A DNA stretch of 64,000 nt from Oscillospiraceae bacterium (GCA_900768705.1 CAAGEB010000068.1:9711-73710); one strand, 5' to 3'; numbered from the stretch's first letter, positions 44,106 to 53,039 are shown. Notes: generated from the letters alone by a model not told the origin. Made by a program: numbers and translations.

Positions 44106-45341
44106 TCAGGTTCTGTATTCAGCATTGATTTTTACATATTCAAAGGTAAGATCGCAACCCCATGCGATAGCACTGCCCTCGCCCTGGTGAAGGTCAACAA
44201 GTATCTTGATTTCGTCCTCCGAAAGGATATCCTTTGCGGATTCCTCCGAAAAATTAATTCCTGCGCCGTCAACGCACACCGTAAGCTTTCCCTTTGTGCT
44301 TGCCAGTTCAACGGAAACTCTGTCAATATCGAATTCCGCATCCGCATATCCGATAGCGCACAGAATTCTTCCCCAGTTTGCGTCGGAGGCAAAAAGTGCC
44401 GCTTTTACAAGGCTTGAGGAAATGACCGACTTTGCAACAATCTTTGCGGTCTGTTCATCGGGGGCACCGTTTACAATACATTCTATAAGCTTTGTAGCAC
44501 CTTCACCGTCACGGGCGGTTTCACGGGCAAGATTCATCATAACGGCATACAAAGCGTTTACAAAGGTATCATAATTCTTGTCTTCGCAATTGATAATCTT
44601 ATTTTCCGCCAATCCCGAGGACATAAGGATAATCGTGTCATTGGTTGATGTATCTCCGTCAACGCTTACCATATTGTATGTAACGGAATTTACTTTGCGG
44701 AGAGCCTTTTCAAGAAGCTCCCGCTCAATTGCCACATCGGTTGTAATAAACGCCAACATTGTTGCCATATTGGGATTTATCATTCCGCTGCCCTTGGATA
44801 TTCCACCAACATGGCACTTTCTGTCGTCCAGCATAAATTCCACGGCAACTTCCTTTTTGCGGGTATCTGTTGTCATAATAGCCTCACAGGCATCGCCGCT
44901 GTTCTTCACAGAAAGGGATTTTGCAAGAGTGGGAATCATAATTTTTATGGGTTTAATGCTCAGCTTCTGACCGATTACACCGGTAGAGGCAACAAGAACA
45001 TCATCTGAATCAATATCCAGCGCAGTGGCGGTAAGCTCGCACATTTCCTCTGCAATCTCTATGCCGTTGTCGTTGCAGGTGTTTGCATTGCCGCTGTTTA
45101 CAATAACAGCTTGAGCATATCCGTCTTTCAGATGTTCACGGGTTACGATAATCGGCGCACCCTTAACCTTATTCTGTGTATATAGTGCGGCGGTCTTGCA
45201 GCGAACAGCACAGCTTATCATTGCAAGGTCTTTTTTGGTGGTATTTCCCGCCTTTATTCCTGCAATAACACCGCCTGCCGTAAATCCTTCGGCAGCGCAG
45301 ACACCGCCGTCAACAAATTCAAAGCCTTCAAATTTAACCAT
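44106..45341 (-). CDS. argJ: Glutamate N-acetyltransferase / amino-acid acetyltransferase
   Basis: Self-cleaving enzyme that recycles the acetyl group from acetylornithine. The cleavage and nucleophile site is Thr194 in NPNMATMLAF; GGISKGSGMINPN precedes it. The end KINAEYRT is the natural C-terminus. 411 aa. AGAGGG precedes the ATG. Whether it is mono- or bifunctional cannot be read from sequence alone; no argA or argE is seen in the window. A 202-base gap separates it from argC. Confidence 0.96.
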   Translation of the reverse strand: MVKFEGFEFVDGGVCAAEGFTAGGVIAGIKAGNTTKKDLAMISCAVRCKTAALYTQNKVKGAPIIVTREHLKDGYAQAVIVNSGNANTCNDNGIEIAEEMCELTATALDIDSDDVLVASTGVIGQKLSIKPIKIMIPTLAKSLSVKNSGDACEAIMTTDTRKKEVAVEFMLDDRKCHVGGISKGSGMINPNMATMLAFITTDVAIERELLEKALRKVNSVTYNMVSVDGDTSTNDTIILMSSGLAENKIINCEDKNYDTFVNALYAVMMNLARETARDGEGATKLIECIVNGAPDEQTAKIVAKSVISSSLVKAALFASDANWGRILCAIGYADAEFDIDRVSVELASTKGKLTVCVDGAGINFSEESAKDILSEDEIKILVDLHQGEGSAIAWGCDLTFEYVKINAEYRT

Positions 45342-45353
45342 AATTATCCCTCT

Positions 45354-45485
45354 TTATAATAAGCCATCGTTCATCTGTTCAACAATCACAGCCGGGATAT
45401 AATCCTTGTTTTCACATATTAACCGACAAACTACTTTGACCGGAGAAAATCGGTGTTTCTTTAATTGATAAACATAATAAGTCAA
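45354..45485 (-). other. Possible 43-aa small ORF between argC and argJ (TTG start)
   Basis: On the minus strand a frame from TTG at 45485 runs 43 codons and ends in TAA just before the argJ ribosome site. Its C-terminus reads NKDYIPAVIVEQMNDGLL, which looks protein-like. There is no ATG and no clear ribosome site, so it may be chance or a gene fossil. It explains part of the unusually long 202-base argC-argJ gap. Confidence 0.2.
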
Positions 45486-45543
45486 TTTAAAAATGCTAGA
45501 CTTATTCCGTCTTTCTCACCAAAGCTGCGGATTTTTTAAAATA

Positions 45544-46476
45544 TCAGATTAACCCCGTTCTTTCGTCAATTCCCATCATTATGTTAAGACACTGAACAGC
45601 CGCCCCCGAAGCTCCTTTGCCAAGATTGTCAAGGCGTGAGCAGAGGATAAGCCGATCATCATTACCGTTAACAAAAATTTCCATCATATTTGTTCCGGCA
45701 AGATTATTAGCACCGATAAAGCCGTCCTCGGGTTCACCTTCCGGCATTACCTTAACAAAATAAGAATCGGCATAATAATCCGAGAGGGCTTTTCGGACAT
45801 CGTTTGCAGTATATTTTTTAGAAAGCAATGCGGTATGTATGGGAAGCGACACAACCATTCCGCTGAAATAATCGCAAACAAAAGGATTAAATGCCGGAGC
45901 AAAAGACAATCCGCAGATTTTCTGCATTTCAGGAAGGTGCTTGTGTTGCTGAGTAAGAGCATACTGGCGGGGACTGTCAAAATCGGCAGGTCTGTCAGCA
46001 CTTTCATACACTGCAATAGCCTTCTTTCCTGCGCCGCTGTAGCCGGAAACAGCATGGCCGCACACCGGATAATCGGCGGGCATTATTCCAAGCTTTACCA
46101 GCGGATAAACCATTGAAATAAACCCGCTTGCATAACAGCCGGGAACCGCAACACGATTGCTGCCCGCTATTTTAGCACGAAATTCCGACGACAGTTCCGG
46201 AAAGCCGTAAGCCCAATCCGGATTGGTGCGGTGAGCAGTGGAAGCGTCAATAATTCTGACATTTTTGTCAGCCATGGCAACTGCTTCCTTTGCAGCCGCA
46301 TCCGGAAGACAAAGAAAAGTAAAATCGGATGAATTTATAAGCTTTTTGCGCTCGTCATTATCCTTGCGTTTATCTTCATCTATTCTTAAAAGCTCAATAT
46401 CGTTTCTGCCGGAAAAACGCTCCAGTATTTTGAGGCCGGTTGTCCCTTCCTGACCGTCAATATAAACCTTAACCAT
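45544..46476 (-). CDS. argC: N-acetyl-gamma-glutamyl-phosphate reductase, type 2
   Basis: NADP-dependent reduction of acetylglutamyl phosphate. VYIDGQEGTTGLKI is the nucleotide loop, Cys114 in VAVPGCYASGF the nucleophile. At about 310 aa, with this N-terminus, it is the shorter type 2 form rather than the common type 1 of about 345 aa. GGAG lies 7 bases before the ATG at 46476. It overlaps the argH end by 8 bases, so it is translationally coupled. Confidence 0.94.
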   Translation of the reverse strand: MVKVYIDGQEGTTGLKILERFSGRNDIELLRIDEDKRKDNDERKKLINSSDFTFLCLPDAAAKEAVAMADKNVRIIDASTAHRTNPDWAYGFPELSSEFRAKIAGSNRVAVPGCYASGFISMVYPLVKLGIMPADYPVCGHAVSGYSGAGKKAIAVYESADRPADFDSPRQYALTQQHKHLPEMQKICGLSFAPAFNPFVCDYFSGMVVSLPIHTALLSKKYTANDVRKALSDYYADSYFVKVMPEGEPEDGFIGANNLAGTNMMEIFVNGNDDRLILCSRLDNLGKGASGAAVQCLNIMMGIDERTGLI

Positions 46477-47857
46477 CACAAAGCTCCTCTAATTTTTTTC
46501 TTGTCAATTTAATCTGGGTACTTACGCTTTCCGGAGAAGGTCCGCCGTAGGATTTGCGTTCTCTGACGCAGGTGTCAAGGTTGATCGCTTTATAGACATC
46601 TTCGTCAAAAAGCTCGCTTTGCTGCTTGTAATCTGCCAGAGAAAGATCCTCAAGCGTTGTGTTTCTGCTTATGCACAAAGCAACCAGACCGCCTGTAATC
46701 TTATATGCGGTACGGAAAGGCATACCCTTCTTAACAAGATAATCCGCACAGTCGGTGGCGTTAATAAAGCCTTTGGCAGCCGCTTTTCTCATATTATCCT
46801 TCAATACCGTCATTGTTTCAAGCATGGGAATAAAAGTGGAAAGACACATTTTTATATTGTCAACGGCGTCGAAAATAGCTTCCTTATCCTCCTGCATATC
46901 CTTATTGTAGGCAAGAGGCAGACCCTTCATCATAGTGAGCAGCGTCATATTATCACCGATAACACGGGCGGTTTTTCCGCGGATAAGTTCGGTGACATCG
47001 GGATTTTTCTTCTGCGGCATTATACTTGAGCCGGTGGAGTAAGCGTCGTCAAGCTCCACAAATTTAAATTCCCACGAACACCACATAATGATTTCTTCGG
47101 AAAAACGGGATAAATGTACCATACAAACAGACAATGCACTTGCCAGCTCAATACAGAAATCCCTGTCCGATACACCGTCAAGGGAGTTTGCCATTGGTTC
47201 GCTCATATTGAGCAGCTCGGCAGTTCTGCTGCGGTTGATATTATAGGTAGTTCCCGCCAGTGCGCAACTTCCGAGAGGGGAAACATTCATACGCTTTCCG
47301 GTATCGTTCAGCCTGTCAATATCTCTCAGCAGCATCTGGGCATAAGCCATAAGATGATGTCCGAAAGTAATAGGCTGAGCACGCTGCAAATGTGTGTATC
47401 CGGGCATTATTGTATCGGTATTTTTTTCTGCGATATTGCAGAGAGTTTCAACAAGCTCCGAAATCAGCTTTTTAATCTCTGCTATTTCATCACGGAGATA
47501 CAGGCGTATATCAAGAGCAACCTGATCATTTCGTGAGCGTGAAGTGTGAAGTCTCTTACCCACATCGCCAAGGCGTCGTGTCAGCTCAGCCTCGATAAAC
47601 ATGTGGATATCCTCCGCACAAGGGTCAATTTCCAGTTTCCCGCTTTCAATATCGGAAAGAATTTCTTTCAGCCCGCCGATAAGCTCCAGACTGTCACTCA
47701 CGCTTATTATGCCCTGTTCGCCGAGCATGGTCGCATGAGCAATGCTTCCTTCAATGTCCTGCTTATACATTCTTGCATCAAAAGAAATTGAGGAATTAAA
47801 GGCATTAACCTTGCTGTCAACCTCTTTGGAAAATCTTCCCGCCCACATCATTGCCAT
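46469..47857 (-). CDS. argH: Argininosuccinate lyase
   Basis: Last step of arginine synthesis. It has the fumarase-superfamily signature GSSIMPQKKNPDVTELIRG, TSRSRNDQVALDIRLYLRD near residue 110, and PGYTHLQRAQPITFGHH. 462 aa from the ATG at 47857 with GGGAG 8 bases upstream; a start 5 codons earlier is less likely. It lies 57 bases downstream of argG. Confidence 0.96.
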   Translation of the reverse strand: MAMMWAGRFSKEVDSKVNAFNSSISFDARMYKQDIEGSIAHATMLGEQGIISVSDSLELIGGLKEILSDIESGKLEIDPCAEDIHMFIEAELTRRLGDVGKRLHTSRSRNDQVALDIRLYLRDEIAEIKKLISELVETLCNIAEKNTDTIMPGYTHLQRAQPITFGHHLMAYAQMLLRDIDRLNDTGKRMNVSPLGSCALAGTTYNINRSRTAELLNMSEPMANSLDGVSDRDFCIELASALSVCMVHLSRFSEEIIMWCSWEFKFVELDDAYSTGSSIMPQKKNPDVTELIRGKTARVIGDNMTLLTMMKGLPLAYNKDMQEDKEAIFDAVDNIKMCLSTFIPMLETMTVLKDNMRKAAAKGFINATDCADYLVKKGMPFRTAYKITGGLVALCISRNTTLEDLSLADYKQQSELFDEDVYKAINLDTCVRERKSYGGPSPESVSTQIKLTRKKLEELCDG

Positions 47858-47914
47858 AATCAAATCTCCCATAAATCAAATCAAGCGGGAAAGCCGGTTC
47901 CCGCTTGTCCATAA

Positions 47915-49132
47915 TTACTTATTTCTCTCTGCGTCGAGAAGTGCCTTAACCTTGATAGGCAGACCGAACAGATTGATAAATCCTGCAGAATCCTTCTGAT
48001 CGTAAACATCATCTTCGCCGAAGGAAGCAAAATCCTCGCTGTACAGAGTATAGGGCGAAGTAACACCCGCATTGATTATGTTGCCCTTGTAGAGCTTCAG
48101 CTTTACATCACCGGTAACTGTTTCCTGAGTTTTGTTGACAAAAGCGTCGAGAGCTTCACGCAGGGGAGTGTACCACTGACCGTTATATACCAGCTCGCCG
48201 TACTTCTGAGCAAGACCGTACTTATAGTGCTGTGTCTCCTTATCAAGGCAGATAGTTTCAAGAACCTCGTGAGCATGGTACAGAATAGTACCGCCGGGGG
48301 TTTCATAAACGCCTCTGGACTTCATACCAACCAGTCTGTTTTCAACTACATCAAACAAACCGATACCGTTTTCGCCGCCGATTTTGTTAAGCGTCTTGAT
48401 AAGCTTAACGCCGTCCATAGTTTCACCGTTAAGAGCAGTGGGAACGCCCTTCTCAAAGTGAATGGTGATGTAGGTAGGCTTATCGGGAGCCTGCTCGGGA
48501 GAAACGCCCAGCTCAAGGAATCCGGGATTGTTGTACTTAGGCTCGTTAGCAGGATCCTCCAGATCAAGACCCTCGTGCGAAAGATGCCACAGGTTCATAT
48601 CCTTAGAGTAGTTGGTATCACGGGTAATTTTTATCGGAACATTATGAGCCTCGGCATAGTCAATTTCCTGATCACGGGATTTGATGTCCCATATTCTCCA
48701 GGGAGCGATGATTTTCAGCTCGGGAGCAAGAGCCTTGATGGTAAGCTCAAAACGAACCTGATCATTTCCCTTACCTGTACAGCCGTGGCAGATAGCGTCA
48801 GCATTCTCTTTCTTTGCAATCTCAACCAGACGCTTTGCAATAGGGGGGCGGGCAAAGGAGGTACCCAGCAGATAGCCTTCGTACTTTGCGCCTGCTTTGA
48901 GAGAAGGGAAGATGAAGTCATTTACAAATTCATCCTGAATGTCCTCGATGTAGAGTTTAGAAGCACCTGTCTTCTTTGCACGCTTCTCAAGACCTTCCAG
49001 TTCTGCATCCTGACCCACATTGCCGGCAACGCAGATAACTTCGCAGTTGTTGTAGTTTTCTTTCAGCCAAGGAATGATTATAGAGGTATCAAGACCTCCG
49101 GAATATGCCAGAACTACTTTTTTAATATCCAT
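47915..49132 (-). CDS. argG: Argininosuccinate synthase
   Basis: ATP-dependent joining of citrulline and aspartate. [15 protein letters not shown] is the PP-loop, [13 protein letters not shown] the citrulline site. 405 aa. GGAG lies before the ATG. It is the first gene of the leftward operon argG-H-C-J-B-D-(membrane)-F and has its own strong promoter. Confidence 0.97.
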   Translation of the reverse strand: MDIKKVVLAYSGGLDTSIIIPWLKENYNNCEVICVAGNVGQDAELEGLEKRAKKTGASKLYIEDIQDEFVNDFIFPSLKAGAKYEGYLLGTSFARPPIAKRLVEIAKKENADAICHGCTGKGNDQVRFELTIKALAPELKIIAPWRIWDIKSRDQEIDYAEAHNVPIKITRDTNYSKDMNLWHLSHEGLDLEDPANEPKYNNPGFLELGVSPEQAPDKPTYITIHFEKGVPTALNGETMDGVKLIKTLNKIGGENGIGLFDVVENRLVGMKSRGVYETPGGTILYHAHEVLETICLDKETQHYKYGLAQKYGELVYNGQWYTPLREALDAFVNKTQETVTGDVKLKLYKGNIINAGVTSPYTLYSEDFASFGEDDVYDQKDSAGFINLFGLPIKVKALLDAERNK

Positions 49133-49166
49133 AATAAATCTCCTTAAAAAAATTATTTACAATTTT

Positions 49167-49194
49167 ATTATACTCAATAAACAAGATTTGTCAA
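49167..49194 (-). promoter_or_regulatory. Promoter of the arginine operon
   Basis: On the minus strand: TTGACA (49194-49189), 16-bp spacer, TATAAT (49172-49167). Both boxes are perfect. It lies 34 bases before the argG ATG. Confidence 0.88.
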
Positions 49195-49213
49195 GGGGTT
49201 TTATTCAGTAATT

Positions 49214-49226
49214 TGAATTATATTCA
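49214..49226. promoter_or_regulatory. ArgR-box-like palindrome, proximal to argG
   Basis: TGAAT-TAT-ATTCA is a perfect palindrome 20 bases upstream of the argG -35 box. Known ARG boxes have TGAAT and ATTCA arms, but usually 4 bases apart, not 3. Assignment to ArgR is by similarity and position only. Confidence 0.55.
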
Positions 49227-49264
49227 TATTTTGCAAATTTTTTTGAATATTTCTGGGCATTTTA

Positions 49265-49277
49265 TGAATATTATTCA
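49265..49277. promoter_or_regulatory. ArgR-box-like palindrome, distal
   Basis: TGAAT-ATT-ATTCA, same layout as the first, 51 bases away. Single half-sites (TGAAT at 49244-49248, ATTCA at 49203-49207) surround the pair. It lies between the two divergent promoters, nearer the XRE gene. Confidence 0.55.
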
Positions 49278-49311
49278 GAAAACCGAATATTATAGGCGGC
49301 GTTTTCCTCAC

Positions 49312-49340
49312 TTGACAAAAGCGGGGTTCACTGGTATAAT
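49312..49340 (+). promoter_or_regulatory. Consensus promoter of the XRE-ImmA pair
   Basis: TTGACA, 17 bp, TATAAT, both perfect, 51 bases before the ATG. Such a strong promoter in front of a regulator gene usually implies repression. Confidence 0.92.
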
Positions 49341-49391
49341 GTATATGTGAAATATTGTTCACTATTTTTGTATTATCAGGAGGTTTTCATA

Positions 49392-49784
49392 ATGAAACTT
49401 AATGAAAAACTTGACATTATGCTTGCACGCAAACGACTTAAAAGAGTGGAGTTTGCCGATTCCGTGGGTATTACATACCGTGCATTTGCGTATTATATGA
49501 ACGGAAGCCGTACTCCCAGACGAAATATTCTTGAAAGAATGGCGAAGGAGCTTGGCGTAACACCCGAGTTCCTGCTGGATGACAGTGTTGATATTGAGCT
49601 TACTTCGGAAGAAAAGCTGATAAGAAGTATCAGCGAAAGCGGAAACAATCCCTGCGGTACAATAAAGTTCCTTGAACAATCAAGGGGATTGTTTGCCGGA
49701 AATGCTCTTTCCGATGAGGATAAAGAAAACCTTGTTTGCTGTCTTAAAGAAATATACGAGGATTCTCTCAGAACAGGAAAATAA
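49392..49784 (+). CDS. XRE-family (Cro/CI-type HTH) regulator
   Basis: 130 aa. Residues about 1-60 form the helix-turn-helix: LARKRLKRVEFADSVGITYR, then AFAYYMNGSRTPRRNILERM and AKELGVTPEFLLDD. The rest is a short acidic, probably helical dimer part. AGGAGG lies 8 bases before the ATG at 49392. Its TAA overlaps the ATG of the protease gene, so the two are made together. This matches ImmR/ImmA pairs, in which the protease cleaves or inactivates the regulator. Confidence 0.88.
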   Translation: MKLNEKLDIMLARKRLKRVEFADSVGITYRAFAYYMNGSRTPRRNILERMAKELGVTPEFLLDDSVDIELTSEEKLIRSISESGNNPCGTIKFLEQSRGLFAGNALSDEDKENLVCCLKEIYEDSLRTGK

Positions 49785-50278
49785 TGCAGGGGATTATTGA
49801 CATTGCGGAAAGCGTCAACGAACAATACCGCGGAAACAGTATTTTTGAAACTGCGGAAAATGCGGGAAATAAAGTCTGGTTCAGAAAACTTGGTACGCTT
49901 AAAGGTTTTTATATATGCGAAAATAACAGCAGATATATTGTGATTAACGAAGAACTTGATGAAAGAATCAAGGAAGTTGTCTGCGCTCATGAGCTGGGTC
50001 ACGATATGCTTCACCGTGAAATGTCAAAGGGCGGAATTCGTGAAAGCACACTTTTTCTGAGCAGTAATAAAACAGAACGGGAAGCAAATTTGTTTGCTGC
50101 CGATTTGCTGATTTCCGATTATGACATTTTATCGGAGCTTGAGTATTGCTCCGATGCCGATTCGTTGGCGGCAAATCTGAAATATCCTGCCGAGCTAGTG
50201 GCATACAAGCTGGAATTGCTTAGATTCAAAGGGTATCGTCTGAATTTAATGGATACCAGAAGCGACTTTTTGCATTAA
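49784..50278 (+). CDS. ImmA/IrrE-family metallopeptidase
   Basis: 164 aa with the zinc motif HELGH at residues 69-73, followed by DMLH, and the downstream Glu region KTEREANLFAADLLIS that completes the site. The family (ImmA of ICEBs1, IrrE/PprI) acts on XRE regulators. The upstream partner overlaps by one base. No integrase or mobile gene lies nearby, so this is a chromosomal, free-standing pair. Confidence 0.9.
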   Translation: MQGIIDIAESVNEQYRGNSIFETAENAGNKVWFRKLGTLKGFYICENNSRYIVINEELDERIKEVVCAHELGHDMLHREMSKGGIRESTLFLSSNKTEREANLFAADLLISDYDILSELEYCSDADSLAANLKYPAELVAYKLELLRFKGYRLNLMDTRSDFLH

Positions 50279-50289
50279 GGAGAATGGCT

Positions 50290-51309
50290 GTGGAAATTAA
50301 AGAAATCCTGAAAAAACTGACGGCTCTGTCGGGAGTATCGGGAAATGAATTCCCCGCTTCACACGCAGCGGCGGAACTGCTTGGTGAATATGCGGAAAAA
50401 GTATCGGTGGACAGCTTTGGAAATGTGGTCGGATATATTGAAGCCGCTAAGCCGGGAACCGGAACTCTGATGCTGGATGCCCATATTGACAGGGTGGGAA
50501 TGATTGTTACCTTTATAGACGAAAAGGGCTTCTTGTGCGTAGGAAACTGCGGCTCTCCCGATGTAAAGACCTTCCTTGCGCAGTCTGTAACGGTTCATGG
50601 AAGAAAAGACATTCCCGGTGTTATATGTACGCTGCCTCCACATGTTTCCAAGGACAAGGGAAAAGCACCCGAAATATCCGATATTCGCATAGATGTAGGC
50701 TTGTCCAAAACACAGGCTGAACAGATTATTGCTCCCGGAGACCGTATTACACTCAATTCCCGTTTCAAAGAGCTTAGCGATAATGTTGTATCTGCACCGG
50801 CATTGGATGACAGAAGCGGCGTATGCACAATTCTTGCCGCATTGGACAAGCTGGGTGCGGAAAAACCGCATTACAATGTGGTTGTTTCCTTTACGGCGGG
50901 GGAGGAGGTTAACGGAAGCGGAGCAAAGCAAACGGCTTTCAGAATTCAGCCGGATAAGGCAATTGCAGTTGATGTATCCTTCGGAGCTACTCCCGACGGC
51001 GATCCTCACTGCACCGCTCCCCTGGGAAGCGGTGCTATGATAGGTTTTTCCGCTCGTCTGGACAAAAAAATGTCACAGGAACTGAAAACTCTGGCGGTAA
51101 ACAAGCATATCCCGTTTACAAGCGAGGTTATGCCCAATGCCACCGGCACAAACGCCGATTCAATCGGTATATCCGGCAGGGGGGTCAGATGCGCTACCGT
51201 TTCACTGCCGATAAGGTATATGCATACCGCCGTTGAAGCTATGGATATCAGAGACATTGAGTCTGCCGCTGATTTGATATGTGAGTATATGAGGTGTGCC
51301 GATGATTGA
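50290..51309 (+). CDS. M42-family aminopeptidase, copy 1
   Basis: Di-metal peptidase of the tetrahedral aminopeptidase family. Ligands seen: His and Asp in LDAHIDRVGM, Asp in ALDDRSGV, Glu-Glu in TAGEEVNGSG, Asp in AVDVSFG and His in RYMHTAVE. The usual AHMDEVG reads AHIDRVG. 339 aa from a GTG at 50290, 7 bases after AGGAG; the ATG at 50284 sits only 1 base from that site. It overlaps copy 2 by 8 bases. Confidence 0.88.
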   Translation: MEIKEILKKLTALSGVSGNEFPASHAAAELLGEYAEKVSVDSFGNVVGYIEAAKPGTGTLMLDAHIDRVGMIVTFIDEKGFLCVGNCGSPDVKTFLAQSVTVHGRKDIPGVICTLPPHVSKDKGKAPEISDIRIDVGLSKTQAEQIIAPGDRITLNSRFKELSDNVVSAPALDDRSGVCTILAALDKLGAEKPHYNVVVSFTAGEEVNGSGAKQTAFRIQPDKAIAVDVSFGATPDGDPHCTAPLGSGAMIGFSARLDKKMSQELKTLAVNKHIPFTSEVMPNATGTNADSIGISGRGVRCATVSLPIRYMHTAVEAMDIRDIESAADLICEYMRCADD

Positions 51310-52315
51310 AGGACTGCAGAAAATTTGTGAAATTAACGGAGCTTCGGGTGATGAAGCGAAAGTCCGTGAATATATCAAGTCGAATATAACTGCCGATGAG
51401 GTTTTTACAGATAACCTTGGAAATCTCATTGTTTTCAAAAAAGGCAGAAAAACCCCGAAGAATAAAATAATGTTTGCCGCTCACATGGATGAAGTCGGTT
51501 TTATGATAACCGATATTGACAAGGACGGTTTTCTTCGCTTTTCCTCTGTCGGCGGAATTAACCCTTCCGTTGTAATCGGACGAGCTTTGAAGCTGGAAAG
51601 CGGATCCTGCGGCGTTGTGGGAACCAAAGCCATTCACCAGCAGTCTGCCGACGAGAGAAAAAAGATGCCCGATTTTGACGAATTGTATCTGGATATCGGT
51701 ATGTCCTCCGAAGAAGAAGCGGAAAAATCTGCTCCCCGGGGAAGCTATGCTTATTTTGATACGGATTTCTTTGAAATGGGCGAGGACTTTATCAAAGGAA
51801 AAGCTATTGACGACCGTGCAGGCTGCCTTATCATGATGGATATGATAAACGGCAATCCTGAATATGACGCTTGGTACGCATTCACGGTTCAGGAGGAAGT
51901 GGGAACCCGTGGAGCCTCCGCAGCAGCATTTACAATTGCTCCCGATATTGCTTTCGTACTTGAAACCACAACCGCCTGTGATATTGCGGGAGTTTCCGGG
52001 AGCAGGGAAGTGTGTCGGCTGGGATGCGGAGCTGTAGTGTCGTTTATTGATAACGGTACGATATATGACAGGGAGCTTTATTCTCTGGCTATGAAAACCG
52101 CCTCAGAGAATTCAATTCCCGTGCAGACCAAGACGATGATTGCAGGCGGAAATGACAGCAGGTCAATTCATATAAGCAGAGGCGGCGTGCGCACCTGCGC
52201 AATATCTGTTCCCTGCAGATATCTTCATTCGCCGTCCTGCGTTATAGAAGAATCGGACTATTATGCGGTAAAAGCCCTTGCGGAAAAAATGGCGGAAGCT
52301 GCGGCAAACCTATGA
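51302..52315 (+). CDS. M42-family aminopeptidase, copy 2
   Basis: A paralogue of the gene before it. Ligands: AHMDEVGFM, AIDDRAGC, VQEEVGTRGA, the fourth ligand Glu in FVLETTTA (Asp in copy 1) and His in RYLHSPS. 337 aa from the ATG at 51302, coupled to copy 1 by an 8-base overlap, with GAGGTG upstream. Two unlike copies in one operon suggest different peptide preference or a mixed oligomer (inference). Confidence 0.9.
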   Translation: MIEGLQKICEINGASGDEAKVREYIKSNITADEVFTDNLGNLIVFKKGRKTPKNKIMFAAHMDEVGFMITDIDKDGFLRFSSVGGINPSVVIGRALKLESGSCGVVGTKAIHQQSADERKKMPDFDELYLDIGMSSEEEAEKSAPRGSYAYFDTDFFEMGEDFIKGKAIDDRAGCLIMMDMINGNPEYDAWYAFTVQEEVGTRGASAAAFTIAPDIAFVLETTTACDIAGVSGSREVCRLGCGAVVSFIDNGTIYDRELYSLAMKTASENSIPVQTKTMIAGGNDSRSIHISRGGVRTCAISVPCRYLHSPSCVIEESDYYAVKALAEKMAEAAANL

Positions 52316-53022
52316 TAAAGCGTGTTTTTTCTCCATCGGAAATGTCACAGCTTCCGCAAAAAAGTATTGAAGCGCAGAAAATCAGAGCAATTCTGCTTGC
52401 CTATGGCACCGAATATGATTTTTGCCGTTTTTACCGTTCGGAAAATTTCTTTCTGGGCGGATTAAACGGTAGTTTTGTTCTATGCGAAATCGGAGACGGA
52501 GATTTGTCCGAGCTGGCTGAATTCCTGAACATTAACGGCTTTTGCGAATTGTTCTGTTCGGGTGAGGCAAAAGAGAAATTATACGGAAAGCTGAATTCAG
52601 ATTATAAAAAACTAAATCTAATGGAATACTGCGGTAAGCCGATTTCCCGATCGGTTGAAGTAAATCCCGATTTGCAAGGGTTTTATTCTGTATTAAGCAC
52701 TTCCTTCCAAATTGATTTTGAACCATGGTATCTGGATATGTCTCACCGTGTAAGACACGGTGTGGTGCAGCTTCGGCGTTTGGAACAGTCTGTTCTTGCA
52801 ATACAGCACAATCTGAATGGAGAAGCTTTGCTGTCGCAAATAGCCACTGCCCCCGAATACAGGGGCAGTGGTTATGCGTCAGAACTCATATCTTCGGTTT
52901 GTGAAGAATTGCGGTGCAGCAGAATATTTGTTTTATGTGAGGATGATTTATCCGATTTCTACAAAAGAATTGGCTTTGTTTTCAGAGACAATAAATATCA
53001 GTTTGGAGGGAGCCATTACTGA
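52312..53022 (+). CDS. GNAT-family N-acetyltransferase
   Basis: 236 aa. The acetyl-CoA loop is ATAPEYRGSGYASELISSV in the C-terminal half; the ending DFYKRIGFVFRDN is also typical. The N-terminal about 120 residues are variable. It overlaps the M42 gene by 4 bases (ATGA). The substrate is unknown. Its codons contain a perfect 10-bp hairpin around 52844-52871. Confidence 0.8.
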   Translation: MIKRVFSPSEMSQLPQKSIEAQKIRAILLAYGTEYDFCRFYRSENFFLGGLNGSFVLCEIGDGDLSELAEFLNINGFCELFCSGEAKEKLYGKLNSDYKKLNLMEYCGKPISRSVEVNPDLQGFYSVLSTSFQIDFEPWYLDMSHRVRHGVVQLRRLEQSVLAIQHNLNGEALLSQIATAPEYRGSGYASELISSVCEELRCSRIFVLCEDDLSDFYKRIGFVFRDNKYQFGGSHY

Positions 53023-53039
53023 AAAATTCTTCTTTTCTA

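Noticed and set aside
48227..49147. A 306-codon plus-strand frame opposite argG
   Set aside because: It mirrors argG, which has complete motifs and a promoter; the plus frame has no features of its own.
49784..50278. Part of an ICE or prophage immunity module
   Set aside because: The XRE-ImmA pair is typical of ICEs, but no integrase, relaxase, att-like repeat or phage gene lies within reach; both flanks are core metabolism.
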